The notes beneath the pieces are model-generated. The model made no database searches. It worked only from the letters and a program-made list of their open reading frames with translations, and was not told the DNA's origin. A DNA stretch of 64,000 bases, from assembly GCA_963748295.1 (NCBI GenBank), contig CAVVIH010000005.1, forward strand, positions 620,001 through 684,000. The letters are read 5' to 3'. Shown in pieces: positions 8,519 to 17,692 of this stretch; position 1 is the stretch's first letter; each line of letters starts with the position of its first letter. This stretch comes from CAVVIH01 sp963748295 (GTDB taxonomy: Bacteria > Acidobacteriota > Vicinamibacteria > Vicinamibacterales > 2-12-FULL-66-21). The translations under genes and the position numbers were made by a program.

Positions 8519-10123
8519 GTGAGGATCCTGCTTCCTGCAATCGCGGCCGCTCTCATGCTCGCCGCCGCGGGCTGCTCACCATCGGCTCGCGCCCAGGAGC
8601 CTCACGCGCTGTTCGCCACCGCCGACAACTGCATGGCCTGCCACAACGGCCTGAAGTCGGCGGCGGGCGAGAACATTTCGATTGGCACGGCATGGCGTGC
8701 GTCGATGATGGCCAACTCGTCGCGCGATCCGTACTGGCAGGCGTCGGTACGCAGAGAAACCCTGGACCACCCGAAAGCGGCCGACGAGATCGAAGACGAA
8801 TGCGCCGTGTGCCACATGCCGATGGCACGCACCACGGCCGTCGCCCGGAAGCAGCGAGGACGGGTGTTCGCGCACCTTCCTGTCGGCGAGGGTGGAACGC
8901 ATCAGGCGCTGCTGGCCGGCGACGGCGTCTCGTGCACGATGTGCCATCAGATCACCGCGGCGCGCTTCGGCGCGCGTGAGAGCTTCTCGGGCGGCTACTC
9001 CGTCGATCTCTCGGCGAAGCCTGAGGAGCGTTCGCTGTTCGGACCGTTTCCGGTCGAGAGCGGACGCGTGCGCATCATGCACTCGGCCACGGGGTTCAAG
9101 CCAGCACAGTCTGAACACGTGCGGCAATCAGAGCTGTGCGCCACGTGTCACACGCTCTACACAAAGGCGCGCGATGCGAACGGCGCCGTGATCGGCCAGC
9201 TCCCGGAACAGGTTCCCTATCTGGAATGGCGCCATAGCTGGTACGCATCACAGCGCAGTTGCGCCTCGTGTCACATGCCGGTCGTCGAGGGGACGGCCAG
9301 GATGTCCTCGGTGCTCGGCGAGCCGCGGGAAGGGATCGCGAGGCACGATTTCCGCGGCGGCAACGCGTTCATGCTGCGAATGCTGAACCGCTATCGCGAC
9401 GAGCTCGCGGTGCAGGCGGAACCGTCCGAGCTCGATGCCGCGGCGCGCACCGCCGCCGAGCATCTGCGCACGTCGGCGACGCTTGCACTGCACGTCGAAA
9501 GTGCGGGCTCAGGCAGACTGCGCATCGCCGTCAACGTGGCCAACCTGACGGGCCACAAGCTGCCGACGGCGTATCCTTCGCGACGAGTCTGGATCTGGCT
9601 GACCGTTCGCGACAGCGGCGGCCGCACGATCTTCGAATCCGGCGCCTTGAACAGTTCGGGCGCGATAACCGGCAACGACAACGACGACGACCCGGCACGG
9701 TTCGAGCCGCATCACACGACGATCACGGCGCCGGATCAGGTGCAGATCTACGAGTCGATCCTTGGCGACGGCGCAGGAACGGTGACGACGGGACTTCTCC
9801 GGGCAATTCGCTACGCCAAGGACAACCGTCTGCTGCCGGCGGGCTTCGACAAGCGGAGCGCCCACGCCGATATCGCCGTGCATGGCGGGGCCGCCGCCGA
9901 TACCGACTTCGATGGCGGTGGAGATCGGGTCGAGTACCTGATTCCGGTGCGCGAAGACCTGGGACACGTGACCGTCGAGGCGGCGCTGATGTACCAGCCG
10001 ATCGCGTTCAGATGGGCGCAGAATCTGCGGCAGTACGACGGGCTCGAGCCCAGGCGCTTCGTGCAGTACTACGAGTCGATGTCAGGCTCCTCGGCAGAGG
10101 TGCTCGCACAAGTGCGCAAGTGA
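8519..10123 (+). CDS. pentaheme cytochrome c lipoprotein
   Basis: GTG 8519 was chosen because it gives a short lipoprotein signal with lipobox LAAAGC (Cys 19) two bases after the upstream stop; an upstream start at 8432 would be an unconvincing leader. Five heme motifs follow: CMACH (38-42), CAVCH (95-99), CTMCH (139-143), CATCH (207-211) and CASCH (248-252). From about residue 320 a beta-sandwich-like region begins (TGHKLPTAYPSRRVW), as in other multiheme cytochromes of this type. It is probably lipid-anchored in the envelope and passes electrons between periplasmic carriers and the upstream cytochrome-barrel protein. The pathway is inferred from context. Confidence 0.87.
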   Translation: MRILLPAIAAALMLAAAGCSPSARAQEPHALFATADNCMACHNGLKSAAGENISIGTAWRASMMANSSRDPYWQASVRRETLDHPKAADEIEDECAVCHMPMARTTAVARKQRGRVFAHLPVGEGGTHQALLAGDGVSCTMCHQITAARFGARESFSGGYSVDLSAKPEERSLFGPFPVESGRVRIMHSATGFKPAQSEHVRQSELCATCHTLYTKARDANGAVIGQLPEQVPYLEWRHSWYASQRSCASCHMPVVEGTARMSSVLGEPREGIARHDFRGGNAFMLRMLNRYRDELAVQAEPSELDAAARTAAEHLRTSATLALHVESAGSGRLRIAVNVANLTGHKLPTAYPSRRVWIWLTVRDSGGRTIFESGALNSSGAITGNDNDDDPARFEPHHTTITAPDQVQIYESILGDGAGTVTTGLLRAIRYAKDNRLLPAGFDKRSAHADIAVHGGAAADTDFDGGGDRVEYLIPVREDLGHVTVEAALMYQPIAFRWAQNLRQYDGLEPRRFVQYYESMSGSSAEVLAQVRK

Positions 10124-10130
10124 TCTTGGC

Positions 10131-10193
10131 GAGTTGGGACTTTGGGAGTTGGGATTCTTTTGGGAGTTGGGAGTTGCGGAGTTGGGAGTTACT
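10131..10193. repeat. short tandem repeat of GGGAGTTGGGA type
   Basis: Imperfect GGGAGTTGGGA units lie between the pentaheme stop and the convergent methyltransferase stop. They are the same family as the array at 3354-3424 and in the same orientation. The position between convergent genes suggests tolerated expansion or a transcription-end role. Confidence 0.8.
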
Positions 10194-10836
10194 TGCGCCT
10201 GAACCTGATCGCATACTGCCCGGGCACCACCGCGCTTTCGTCCTGCAGCGTGAACCCGGCGGCCGCGGCCGACGCGATCACGTCCTCAGCCTCGGCGCCT
10301 GTCACGTCGGCGCCGGATCCGGTGCGCGGAACGTCCACGATCAGCAGGAGCCCGCCGGGCCTGACAGCCTGCGCGATCGACTGCATCATCTCTTTCGGCC
10401 GGTCGAAGAACGAGTAGGTGTTCACCACCGCGACGGCGTCGACAGACGCCGGTTCGAGGCCGGTGGAGGTTGCTCCACCCTGCACCGCGGTGAAGTTCGC
10501 CAAGCCATCGGCGCGGGCGCGGTCGTTCATGTACGCGACCATCTTCGGATCGAGTTCGGTGGCGACGACTTTCCCGGATGCGCCCACCTGCTGCGCCATC
10601 AGGCGGGCCAGGAATCCGGACCCGGCGCCGATCTCGGCGGCGGTCATGCCCGGCTTGAGCTGCATCAGCCCGGTGATGGCCGCGCGATAGCGAAACACCG
10701 GCCGCGACGGCGTCTCGAACTGCTTCGCCATCTCGTCGGCCGTTCGCGTCTTGTACTGCTCCGACCAGATGTTCCGCGGCGCCTCCTGCGCGAACGCGAG
10801 CGCGCCTGCGAGCAGGCAGCAGACAAGCCTCAGCAT
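10189..10836 (-). CDS. secreted class I SAM-dependent methyltransferase
   Basis: A signal peptide (MLRLVCCLLAGALAFAQE) precedes a Rossmann methyltransferase fold. Motif I is AEIGAGSGFLARL (Gly-rich loop at about 70-74), the acidic residue after strand 2 is in VVATELDPKMV, and AVVNTYSFFDRP is the motif IV region. The protein has 215 residues. Exported methyltransferases of this kind are common in Acidobacteriota and Planctomycetes; substrates are unknown, and how SAM would be supplied outside the cytoplasm is unclear. It follows the alpha/beta hydrolase gene on the same strand. Confidence 0.85.
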   Translation of the reverse strand: MLRLVCCLLAGALAFAQEAPRNIWSEQYKTRTADEMAKQFETPSRPVFRYRAAITGLMQLKPGMTAAEIGAGSGFLARLMAQQVGASGKVVATELDPKMVAYMNDRARADGLANFTAVQGGATSTGLEPASVDAVAVVNTYSFFDRPKEMMQSIAQAVRPGGLLLIVDVPRTGSGADVTGAEAEDVIASAAAAGFTLQDESAVVPGQYAIRFRRK

Positions 10837-10854
10837 CTGAGTTTCTCCACGGTG

Positions 10855-12327
10855 TCAGTGTTGTAACGCAAACCCGGGCCTCGTGATCCTCGCCAGGCAC
10901 TGCGTGGCGAGGCCCTCCGCGCTGCCGCGCGCGATGAACTCGTTTCGCAGCCGATCGACGCATTCGAGCCCCGACAGCCCGTTATACGAGTGTCCGCCGA
11001 ACGGAACCGTCACGTGCAGCGCACGCGGCAGACTCGCGGCGACGTCCGCGGCCTCAACTGGCGCCGTGACCGGGTCCAGCGCTCCGGAAATGAGGAGCAC
11101 CGGCACCTGCGAGGCCACTGGACGATTGAGCCACTCCGGCTTCGCGCCGCTCCGCCAGTCGGCGCACGCGGCGCGCTGCTCACGAATCCGATAGCTGCCG
11201 AGATAAGTCGATTCGTCTTCCCGCTCCGCATCGGCGCCGACGAACGGCACGTCCTCCGTGCACGTCGCCGAGAGATACAGGCCGTCGAAGCTGCCGTCCA
11301 TGCGGTGCCGCAGAAGGAACGCCGCGATAGGCGCATAGTTCCCTTCATAAGCAGAGTGGAGGTACAAGGGCACGTTGCTGGCGTCCCGGGACGAGTACGT
11401 CATGTAGCGAATCGCTTCCGCGACGTTCTCCCGGGTGATGACGATTTCGGCCGCGCGGAGACCGGCGGGATGCGAGAGGGAGACTCGGGCCGGCTCGGCC
11501 GCCAGCCGTTGAAAGACAGCGTTCGCTTCCTCGCGAATCGATGGAAACGCGCCGCGGCAACCGGAATCGGCGGCACATTCCTCGAGCAGCGCGTCGAGCG
11601 CGCGCTGCGCGCGCTGACCGAACCGCTCGGGCATGTGCGAGGTGGTCGCGACGGCGCCGTCGAGAATCACGGTCCGGACCCGCGGCTCGTACCGTCGGAC
11701 GAACTCCATCGCCAGGCGCGTGCCATACGACCCGCCGATCAGATTGATGCGGTCGTAGCCGAGTGACGCGCGCACTTCATCGAGATCGTCGGCGGCATTC
11801 GCGGTCGTGTACTGTGCGAGATCCGCGCGCGCTTCCAGCTCCTGGCGGCAGGCGCGCACCCTGGCGGGCGGCAGGAACTTGTCGAAGTAACTCTGCACGT
11901 CATGCGGCGGCCCATAGAATGCGCACGTCAGCCCGTTGGAGCCGCCAGTACCACGCTGATCGACGAACACGACGTCACGCGTCGATCGCAGGGCATACGC
12001 AGTCCGCATCCGGATCAGCTCCGTCGCCGCCTGCCCGGGACCGCCGGCAAGATAGAACACCGGATCCGGTTGGGGATCGGGGCCTCGCGCGCGGAGAACG
12101 ACGATCCGAAGCGGAATCGTCCGGCCGCTCTTCGTCGCGCGATTCTCGAACACCGACAGCCGTGCACAGCGAACCGGCGGCTCGGCGCCTTCCTGGCAAT
12201 CCTCGTCCGTCAGCACACCGGCCGGCCCGGTCGCCGCCGCCACCGGGCCGCGGCGGCACCCGGCAACCAGCGACAACGCCGCGAGCATCACGACCACAGG
12301 CGCGAGCCCGAACCGGCGGCTGGCCAT
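10855..12327 (-). CDS. alpha/beta hydrolase lipoprotein, TAP-like proteinase family
   Basis: The protein has 490 residues. The N-terminus has lipobox-like LVAGC. The hydrolase core shows the oxyanion HGGP-like FYLAGGPGQAAT, nucleophile elbow GGSYGTRLA, an acid residue in ISGALDPVTAP and the catalytic His in FGGHSYNG. The C-terminal third is the TAP-like domain of tripeptidyl aminopeptidases. It probably cleaves short peptides in the periplasm. The stop of the upstream phosphatase gene is 3 bases before this start, so the two are likely one operon. Confidence 0.87.
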   Translation of the reverse strand: MASRRFGLAPVVVMLAALSLVAGCRRGPVAAATGPAGVLTDEDCQEGAEPPVRCARLSVFENRATKSGRTIPLRIVVLRARGPDPQPDPVFYLAGGPGQAATELIRMRTAYALRSTRDVVFVDQRGTGGSNGLTCAFYGPPHDVQSYFDKFLPPARVRACRQELEARADLAQYTTANAADDLDEVRASLGYDRINLIGGSYGTRLAMEFVRRYEPRVRTVILDGAVATTSHMPERFGQRAQRALDALLEECAADSGCRGAFPSIREEANAVFQRLAAEPARVSLSHPAGLRAAEIVITRENVAEAIRYMTYSSRDASNVPLYLHSAYEGNYAPIAAFLLRHRMDGSFDGLYLSATCTEDVPFVGADAEREDESTYLGSYRIREQRAACADWRSGAKPEWLNRPVASQVPVLLISGALDPVTAPVEAADVAASLPRALHVTVPFGGHSYNGLSGLECVDRLRNEFIARGSAEGLATQCLARITRPGFALQH

Positions 12328-12330
12328 TGG

Positions 12331-12837
12331 CTACTTCTGGTGCTTCCGGATGTATTCGCGCGCGAACTCCTCAAGGTGCGGCCCCTGCGTCAGGCCGACC
12401 TTGCGCGCCTCCGCCAGCGCGGCGTCGAACGTCATCCCGTCACGAAGCACGCGGCGAATCATCCAGTAGGCGCCGACGCGAATGGCGGCGGTGCAGTGAA
12501 TGAACATCGGGCGGTTCGCCGGGTCGTCGGTGATCCGCAGGAACTCGTCGACCGTCTCCTCGGTCGGACTCTGATAGTTGACCGGGATGTTGAAGTACTT
12601 CAGCCCCGCCTTCTTCACCGCTTCCTGTTCCTCTTCCGCCCGGTGCTCGGACGGCTGCCGGAGGTTCAGCACGGCTTTGACGCCATCCTTTTTGAGCTGC
12701 TCGAAGTGCTCGACGCGCGGCTGGCCGCCGGTGCAGAACTCGGGCGTGACTTTGAGGAAATTCCGAATCGGCTGCAGATCCCCCTGAGCGGGCGCCGGCG
12801 ACTGCAGGAGTGCAAAGACGATCAGCAATGTAAACAT
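12331..12837 (-). CDS. secreted dual-specificity/tyrosine phosphatase-like protein
   Basis: A short signal peptide (MFTLLIVFALLQSPAPAQG) leads a 150-residue domain. The Cys-phosphatase loop is HCTAAIRVGAYW (HCx5R), and an Asp-bearing region at QSPTEETVDEF lies upstream. The family resembles DUF442/Blh-like and DSP phosphatases. An exported phosphatase of this class could act on phosphoproteins, phosphoinositides or other phosphoesters. It begins the operon with the TAP-like hydrolase and diverges from the phosphofructokinase gene. Confidence 0.82.
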   Translation of the reverse strand: MFTLLIVFALLQSPAPAQGDLQPIRNFLKVTPEFCTGGQPRVEHFEQLKKDGVKAVLNLRQPSEHRAEEEQEAVKKAGLKYFNIPVNYQSPTEETVDEFLRITDDPANRPMFIHCTAAIRVGAYWMIRRVLRDGMTFDAALAEARKVGLTQGPHLEEFAREYIRKHQK

Positions 12838-12960
12838 GGGGGGTCATTCTTGCACGAGTTGCGGCTGCGGGGATCTCTCAGGGATGAGCTGCGGGATAGA
12901 ATACAAGAACGGCTCGGCACGACGACCACGACGTTCACGACGTGGGAGTAGGATCAATTT

Positions 12961-14259
12961 GTGACCAAACGGATGGCAATCCTGGTCGGCGGCGGACCCG
13001 CGCCAGGTATCAATAGCGTGATTAGCGCCGCGACGATTCGCGCGCGGCTCGAGGACGTCGAGGTGGTCGGCATTCGCGACGGCTTCGAATGGATCATGCA
13101 GGGCAACATCGATCGCGTGATCCCTCTGGAAATCGAACAGGTCAGCCGTATTCACTTCCGCGGCGGTTCCCATATCGGCATCTCGCGCGCGAACCCGACG
13201 ACCGATCCGCACGCGCTCGAGACGGCGGTGATCTCGCTCCTCCGGCTGAACGTGTCGATGCTGCTGACCATCGGCGGCGACGACACCGCCTTCTCGGCGA
13301 TGAAGCTCGAAGAAAAGGCCGGCGGCCGCATCCACGTCGTCCATGTGCCGAAAACCATCGACAACGATCTCGACCTGCCGCCGCACGTCGACACCTTCGG
13401 CTTTCAGACCGCGCGGCACCATGGCATCGAGATCGTCAAGAACCTGATGGTCGACGCAAAGACGACGTCGCGGTGGTACTTCGTGATCGCGATGGGCCGC
13501 AAGGCGGGACATCTCGCGCTCGGCATGGGCAAGGCCGCCGGCGCGACGCTGACGCTCATCCCCGAGGAGTGGGCGGGGCGCAAGATCAGGCTCAAGGCGC
13601 TCGTCGATACGCTGGTCGGCGCGATCATCAAGCGCCTCAGCTACGGACGGCGCGACGGCGTCGCGATCATCGCCGAAGGGCTCGTGCTCGACATCGATCC
13701 GGAAGATCTCGCCCAGCTGCACGACGTCGAGCGCGACGCACACGGCCACGTGCGCATCGCCGAGGTCAACATCGGCGAAATCCTCAAGGCGGAAGTGCAG
13801 AAGCGCCTCAAGCAGTTCGACCTGAAGACGACGATTGCCGCGAAGAGCATCGGCTACGAGCTTCGATGCGCGGACCCGATCCCGATGGACATGGAATACA
13901 CGCGCGACCTGGGCTACTGCGCGGCGAAGTACCTGCTGGCCGGCGGCAATGCGGTCATGATCTCGCTGCAGGCGGGCCAGTTCATCCCAATCCCGTTCCT
14001 GGACATGATCGACGGTCAGACGGGCCGCACGAAGGTCAGGCTCGTGGACATCCACTCGACCCGCTACGCGATCGCGCGGCGCTACATGCTGCGGCTCCGC
14101 CGCGACGACTTCAACGACCCGCACGAGCTCGCGAAGTTCGCCGCCACCGTCGGGATGTCGCTGCAGGAGTTCCGCCAGGAGTTCGAGTACCTGATCGAGC
14201 TCGAGCCGCCGCCGCTGATGATGGAATTGAACGCGGAGCTCCCCAGCCACCGCGCATAG
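12961..14259 (+). CDS. 6-phosphofructokinase, PPi-dependent type
   Basis: The protein has 432 residues and the Pfk fold. The nucleotide/PPi region is LVGGGPAPGINSVI. Two diagnostic sites are visible: GGDDT (second Asp where ATP enzymes have Gly) and PKTIDND (Lys preceding TIDND). In this family the Asp plus Lys pair marks pyrophosphate use, so the phosphoryl donor is probably PPi and the step reversible. MGRKAGHLAL is the substrate-binding MGR motif. The GTG start follows a GGAG-like site; ATG 12973 is an alternative. It acts in glycolysis and gluconeogenesis. No other glycolytic gene is adjacent. Confidence 0.92.
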   Translation: MTKRMAILVGGGPAPGINSVISAATIRARLEDVEVVGIRDGFEWIMQGNIDRVIPLEIEQVSRIHFRGGSHIGISRANPTTDPHALETAVISLLRLNVSMLLTIGGDDTAFSAMKLEEKAGGRIHVVHVPKTIDNDLDLPPHVDTFGFQTARHHGIEIVKNLMVDAKTTSRWYFVIAMGRKAGHLALGMGKAAGATLTLIPEEWAGRKIRLKALVDTLVGAIIKRLSYGRRDGVAIIAEGLVLDIDPEDLAQLHDVERDAHGHVRIAEVNIGEILKAEVQKRLKQFDLKTTIAAKSIGYELRCADPIPMDMEYTRDLGYCAAKYLLAGGNAVMISLQAGQFIPIPFLDMIDGQTGRTKVRLVDIHSTRYAIARRYMLRLRRDDFNDPHELAKFAATVGMSLQEFRQEFEYLIELEPPPLMMELNAELPSHRA

Positions 14260-14275
14260 CACGCCGCACGTGGCG

Positions 14276-16780
14276 CTACTCCACCTTCAACGCCTTTAGC
14301 GGGTCCATGCGCGAAGCGCGCAACGCCGGGAAGAAGCCGGACCCCAGTGCAACCGCGAACAGTAGCAGCGCGCCGGCTGCAACGCTCAGAGGATCGCCGG
14401 GCGCAACGCCGAACAGCAGCGCTCGGACGCTCTGCGCGGCGGCAATCGCCGCGGGGATTCCCGCCAGCAGACCGCAGGCGGCCAGCACGACGACCTGGCG
14501 AAGCACGAGCCAGAGGACGCTGCGGCGCTGCGCGCCGAGCGCCATCCGGATGCCGATTTCGCTCGTCCGCCGCGCGACGGCGTACGCAGTAACCCCGTGC
14601 AGACCGATGCAGGCCAGCAGCAGCGCGAACCCGCCGAAGAACATCAGCAGCACCGAAAAGACCCGCTCGCGCGAGATCGTCTCGTCGATCTGATCCACCT
14701 GCGTCTTCAGTCCAGCAATCGGCACGTCGGGATCCACGTCGGCCACTGCCGACCGGAGACGTTCGGCAGTTTCGCCAGCCGCGGCGGCGCGTACCATGAC
14801 GTGCATGGCAACCGCGTTGATCCTTGCAAACTGCGTGTACGGCAGGTACATCGTCGGGCTCGTCTCGCGCCGCAGGCTGTCGTACTTGCCGTCCTGGGCG
14901 ACGCCGACGACTTCGTAGTCAACCGAGGGCCCACTACCCATCGAAAAGCGCCGGCCCAGCGGAGCGCCTCCGAAGAAAGTTCGGGCCGCCGACTCGTTGA
15001 CCACGGCCACCCGCGGCGACTCGGGACCGTCCTGCAGTCCGATGCCGCGTCCCGCGACGATACGGATCCCCATGGTCTCGAAGAACCCGGGGCTGACGTG
15101 GTTCCACTGGATCCGCCGGCGCTCGCCCTCGACATCGATAGTCGAGTTCGACGTCCAGCCGCTCACCAGTGCGTTCTCGACGAGCGCCGCGCGGGTGACG
15201 CCAGGAACGCCCTCGAGCCTTGCGAGCACGCGCTGATAGAAGGCGAGCGTCCGCTCACGACTGTAGCTGTTCAGCGTGGGATCCACTCTGAAGAGCACGA
15301 GCCCGGTCGGATTGAACCCCAGCTCCACCTGCGCAAAGTTGTGGATCGTCCGCAGAAAGAGCATCGCGCCTACGAGGAGCGGCAGCGACACCGCAATCTG
15401 GAGGGCTATCAGGGTCCGGCCGATGCCCATTCGAGGCGACCAGGCGCCGAGCGCGGCCGGACGCACGAAACGCGACGCGCTTCGCGCCAGGCGCAGAGAC
15501 GGAACGAGGCCGAACAACAGGCCCGCGAGAAACGAGACCGCCAGCCCGATCAACAGCAGCCGGGGGTTCAAGGTGATGTTCACAGCCGTCGGCCAGATGC
15601 CCGCCAGCATGGGGATCAGCAGGCGGCCTCCCCAGACCGCGAAGACCAGTCCGGCGATCCCGCCCATCGCCGCCAGCACCATGCTTTCCGTCATCGTCTG
15701 ACGCACGATGCGCCGCCGGCCCGCACCCAGCGCGAGGCGGACCCAAAGCTCGTGCTGGCGCGAGACGCCTCGGGCGAGAACCAGGCTCGCGAGGTTTACA
15801 CACGCGATCAGAAAGACGAGTCCGACCACGCCCGTCAGGATCAGAAGCGGCGGCTGAAAGTCATCGCGAAGCGAATCGAGGCCGCGCGCGCCGGAAAAGA
15901 GTTTCACCCCGGCCGGAGTCGCCGCCGCTGCCGGATCGAGGGATCCGAGACGCTGCGCGATGACGGTCGTGAACACCTGTTCGAGCCGGCTCGTATCTTC
16001 CGCGTTTCGAATACGAAGCATCACGCGCAGCCACAGCGTGCTCTCCGTCGTGAACAGCGACTCGCCCGCCGCGGCCCACCGCGGCAGGACGGCGGGCTGA
16101 ACGGCGAGCGGCAGCGTGATGTCAGCCGGCGGAAAAAAGCCGCCCTGCGAAACGCCGTAATAGCGCGGGGCGGCGACGCCGACGATCACGACCGGCGATC
16201 CGTTTACGCGGATCGCGCGTCCGAGAATGGCGGGATCACCACCAAACGCGCGGCGCCAGAGGCCGTGACTCAGCACCGCGACGGGCTCCGCGCCCGCCCG
16301 ATCGTCGGCCGGAGTGATCCCGCGTCCGAGCGACAGCGGCACGCCCAGCCCATCGAAGTAGTTGCCCGAAACGAGCATCCCGCCGGCCATCGACGAGTGG
16401 CCGTCGACACCGACATTGGCCTCGCGGATGATCGAGAAGGCCATGACGTCGGCGGACGAAGCCGCGGCGTCCCGGAGTGCCAGGTAGCTGGCGTAGGAAT
16501 AGTTGCTGTTGTATTGCTGGCCGGTCTCCGCGTCCGTTGCCGAGCCGGAGTTTCGCTGCCGCACGGATCGAAGCTCCGCATCGCGCCGCCAGAAGGCGAC
16601 GCGCAGCTGATCCGGATCCCGAACAGGCAGCGGCTCGAGCAGCACGGCATTGACGACGCCGAAGACCGCCGTGTTTGCGCCGACACCAAGCCCGAGCGAC
16701 AGGACGGCAACGAGCGTGAACCCCGGCGCGCGCCTCAGCGTGCGCATCGCGTATCGAACTTCCTGGAACCATTCGCGCAT
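14276..16780 (-). CDS. MacB/FtsX-like permease of the acidobacterial duplicated-permease (ADOP) type
   Basis: The protein has 834 residues. The N-terminus MREWFQEVRYAMRTLRRAPG and the first helix followed by LGLGVGANTAVFGVVNAVLL are hallmarks of this family. A MacB periplasmic core domain follows, then an FtsX domain (three helices, about 290-430), a second periplasmic core, and a final FtsX domain ending in PALRASRMDPLKALKVE. No ATPase is fused or adjacent, as is usual for these orphan permeases. A MacB-like ATPase is encoded about 9 kb away (26011). Mechanotransmission by analogy with MacB is assumed; cargo is unknown. Confidence 0.92.
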   Translation of the reverse strand: MREWFQEVRYAMRTLRRAPGFTLVAVLSLGLGVGANTAVFGVVNAVLLEPLPVRDPDQLRVAFWRRDAELRSVRQRNSGSATDAETGQQYNSNYSYASYLALRDAAASSADVMAFSIIREANVGVDGHSSMAGGMLVSGNYFDGLGVPLSLGRGITPADDRAGAEPVAVLSHGLWRRAFGGDPAILGRAIRVNGSPVVIVGVAAPRYYGVSQGGFFPPADITLPLAVQPAVLPRWAAAGESLFTTESTLWLRVMLRIRNAEDTSRLEQVFTTVIAQRLGSLDPAAAATPAGVKLFSGARGLDSLRDDFQPPLLILTGVVGLVFLIACVNLASLVLARGVSRQHELWVRLALGAGRRRIVRQTMTESMVLAAMGGIAGLVFAVWGGRLLIPMLAGIWPTAVNITLNPRLLLIGLAVSFLAGLLFGLVPSLRLARSASRFVRPAALGAWSPRMGIGRTLIALQIAVSLPLLVGAMLFLRTIHNFAQVELGFNPTGLVLFRVDPTLNSYSRERTLAFYQRVLARLEGVPGVTRAALVENALVSGWTSNSTIDVEGERRRIQWNHVSPGFFETMGIRIVAGRGIGLQDGPESPRVAVVNESAARTFFGGAPLGRRFSMGSGPSVDYEVVGVAQDGKYDSLRRETSPTMYLPYTQFARINAVAMHVMVRAAAAGETAERLRSAVADVDPDVPIAGLKTQVDQIDETISRERVFSVLLMFFGGFALLLACIGLHGVTAYAVARRTSEIGIRMALGAQRRSVLWLVLRQVVVLAACGLLAGIPAAIAAAQSVRALLFGVAPGDPLSVAAGALLLFAVALGSGFFPALRASRMDPLKALKVE

Positions 16781-16837
16781 GTCTGCCCTCGTCGCGGTTA
16801 GACGATCCGCCCCGTGCGGCAGTTGGTCGCGCGGCCG

Positions 16838-17692
16838 TCAGCCGCCGGCGACGTATCCCGGGCGTGCGCGGACGAGGGTATTTCGGCGATGCACACGCAC
16901 CTGCAGGCGATGCCATCCGCCGCGCTCGACGCCTCGAGGTGAGTAGCTGACCACATACCGGTGGCGGAACTCGTGCAGCACCTGCAGAAACAGTGAACGC
17001 ACGGCGGTCGTCGTCTCCGCGCGCAGGAGGCGTCCGCCGGTCAGGTCCGTCAGCGTGTCGAGGAAGTCGTCGTGGGTGCGGCCGACGGCGACGCTGTAGA
17101 CGACTGCCTCCGACCGGCGCGCGGTCGCCAGCACGAGATCGCGCGAGAGCCAGCTGGAGGTGTCCACTCCGTCGCTGAACAACACGACGAGCCCCCGGCT
17201 GTTCGTCGATTCCGCGACGATCATCGCGGCCTGGCTCGCGTCGATGAGCGACGTGCCGCCCGCCGGCTTCGCCGCCGACAGCGCCGCGCGCAGGCGCCCG
17301 AGATCGTTGCTCAGGCCGCTTCGCTGTACGACGAGGTGGCTGAATGTGATGAGCGCCGCGCGATCGTCCTTCTCGAGCCCCTCGAGGATCGCCTGCCCTG
17401 CCCGGGTCAGATGCTCGAGGCCGTCCTGGCTGACGCTCCCGCTCATGTCGAGCGCGAGGACGACGCTCAGCGGGATCTCCTCGAAGCTGACGAGCTCGAC
17501 ACGCTGCGGAACGCCGTTGTCGCGGATGTCGAAATCGCCGGCGCGCAGGCCCTTCACCGGCTGCCCGTCGGCTGTGACCAGGACGTCGACGCGAACGGCG
17601 TCGACGCCGCTCGTGAACGTCTGAAGCGCGTCCACCGTCACGCACGTCGCGGCAACGAGCGCAGTCAGCACCGCGGCGTGCCGCACGCTCAT
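16838..17692 (-). CDS. secreted VWA-domain protein (VWFA-related acidobacterial type)
   Basis: After a signal peptide, a beta domain (VRVDVLVTADGQPVKGLRAG) precedes a von Willebrand A domain with MIDAS motif ALDMSGSVS, a threonine in the second metal loop and a TGGRLLRAE segment, ending in a beta strand block (YVVSYSPRG). Total length is 284 residues. It overlaps the upstream TPR gene by 4 bases (ATGA). The pair resembles the split VWA/TPR scaffolds known from other bacteria, here without the MoxR ATPase. The metal-dependent binding partner is unknown. Confidence 0.88.
   Translation of the reverse strand: MSVRHAAVLTALVAATCVTVDALQTFTSGVDAVRVDVLVTADGQPVKGLRAGDFDIRDNGVPQRVELVSFEEIPLSVVLALDMSGSVSQDGLEHLTRAGQAILEGLEKDDRAALITFSHLVVQRSGLSNDLGRLRAALSAAKPAGGTSLIDASQAAMIVAESTNSRGLVVLFSDGVDTSSWLSRDLVLATARRSEAVVYSVAVGRTHDDFLDTLTDLTGGRLLRAETTTAVRSLFLQVLHEFRHRYVVSYSPRGVERGGWHRLQVRVHRRNTLVRARPGYVAGG

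Noticed and set aside
14276..16780. MacB-like permease as part of a tripartite efflux pump
   Set aside because: No membrane-fusion protein or outer-membrane channel is encoded nearby; the family is normally orphan.
14597..16801. Plus-strand 734-codon frame opposite the MacB-like permease
   Set aside because: Composition is that of an antisense shadow and no domain can be read; the minus-strand permease is unambiguous.
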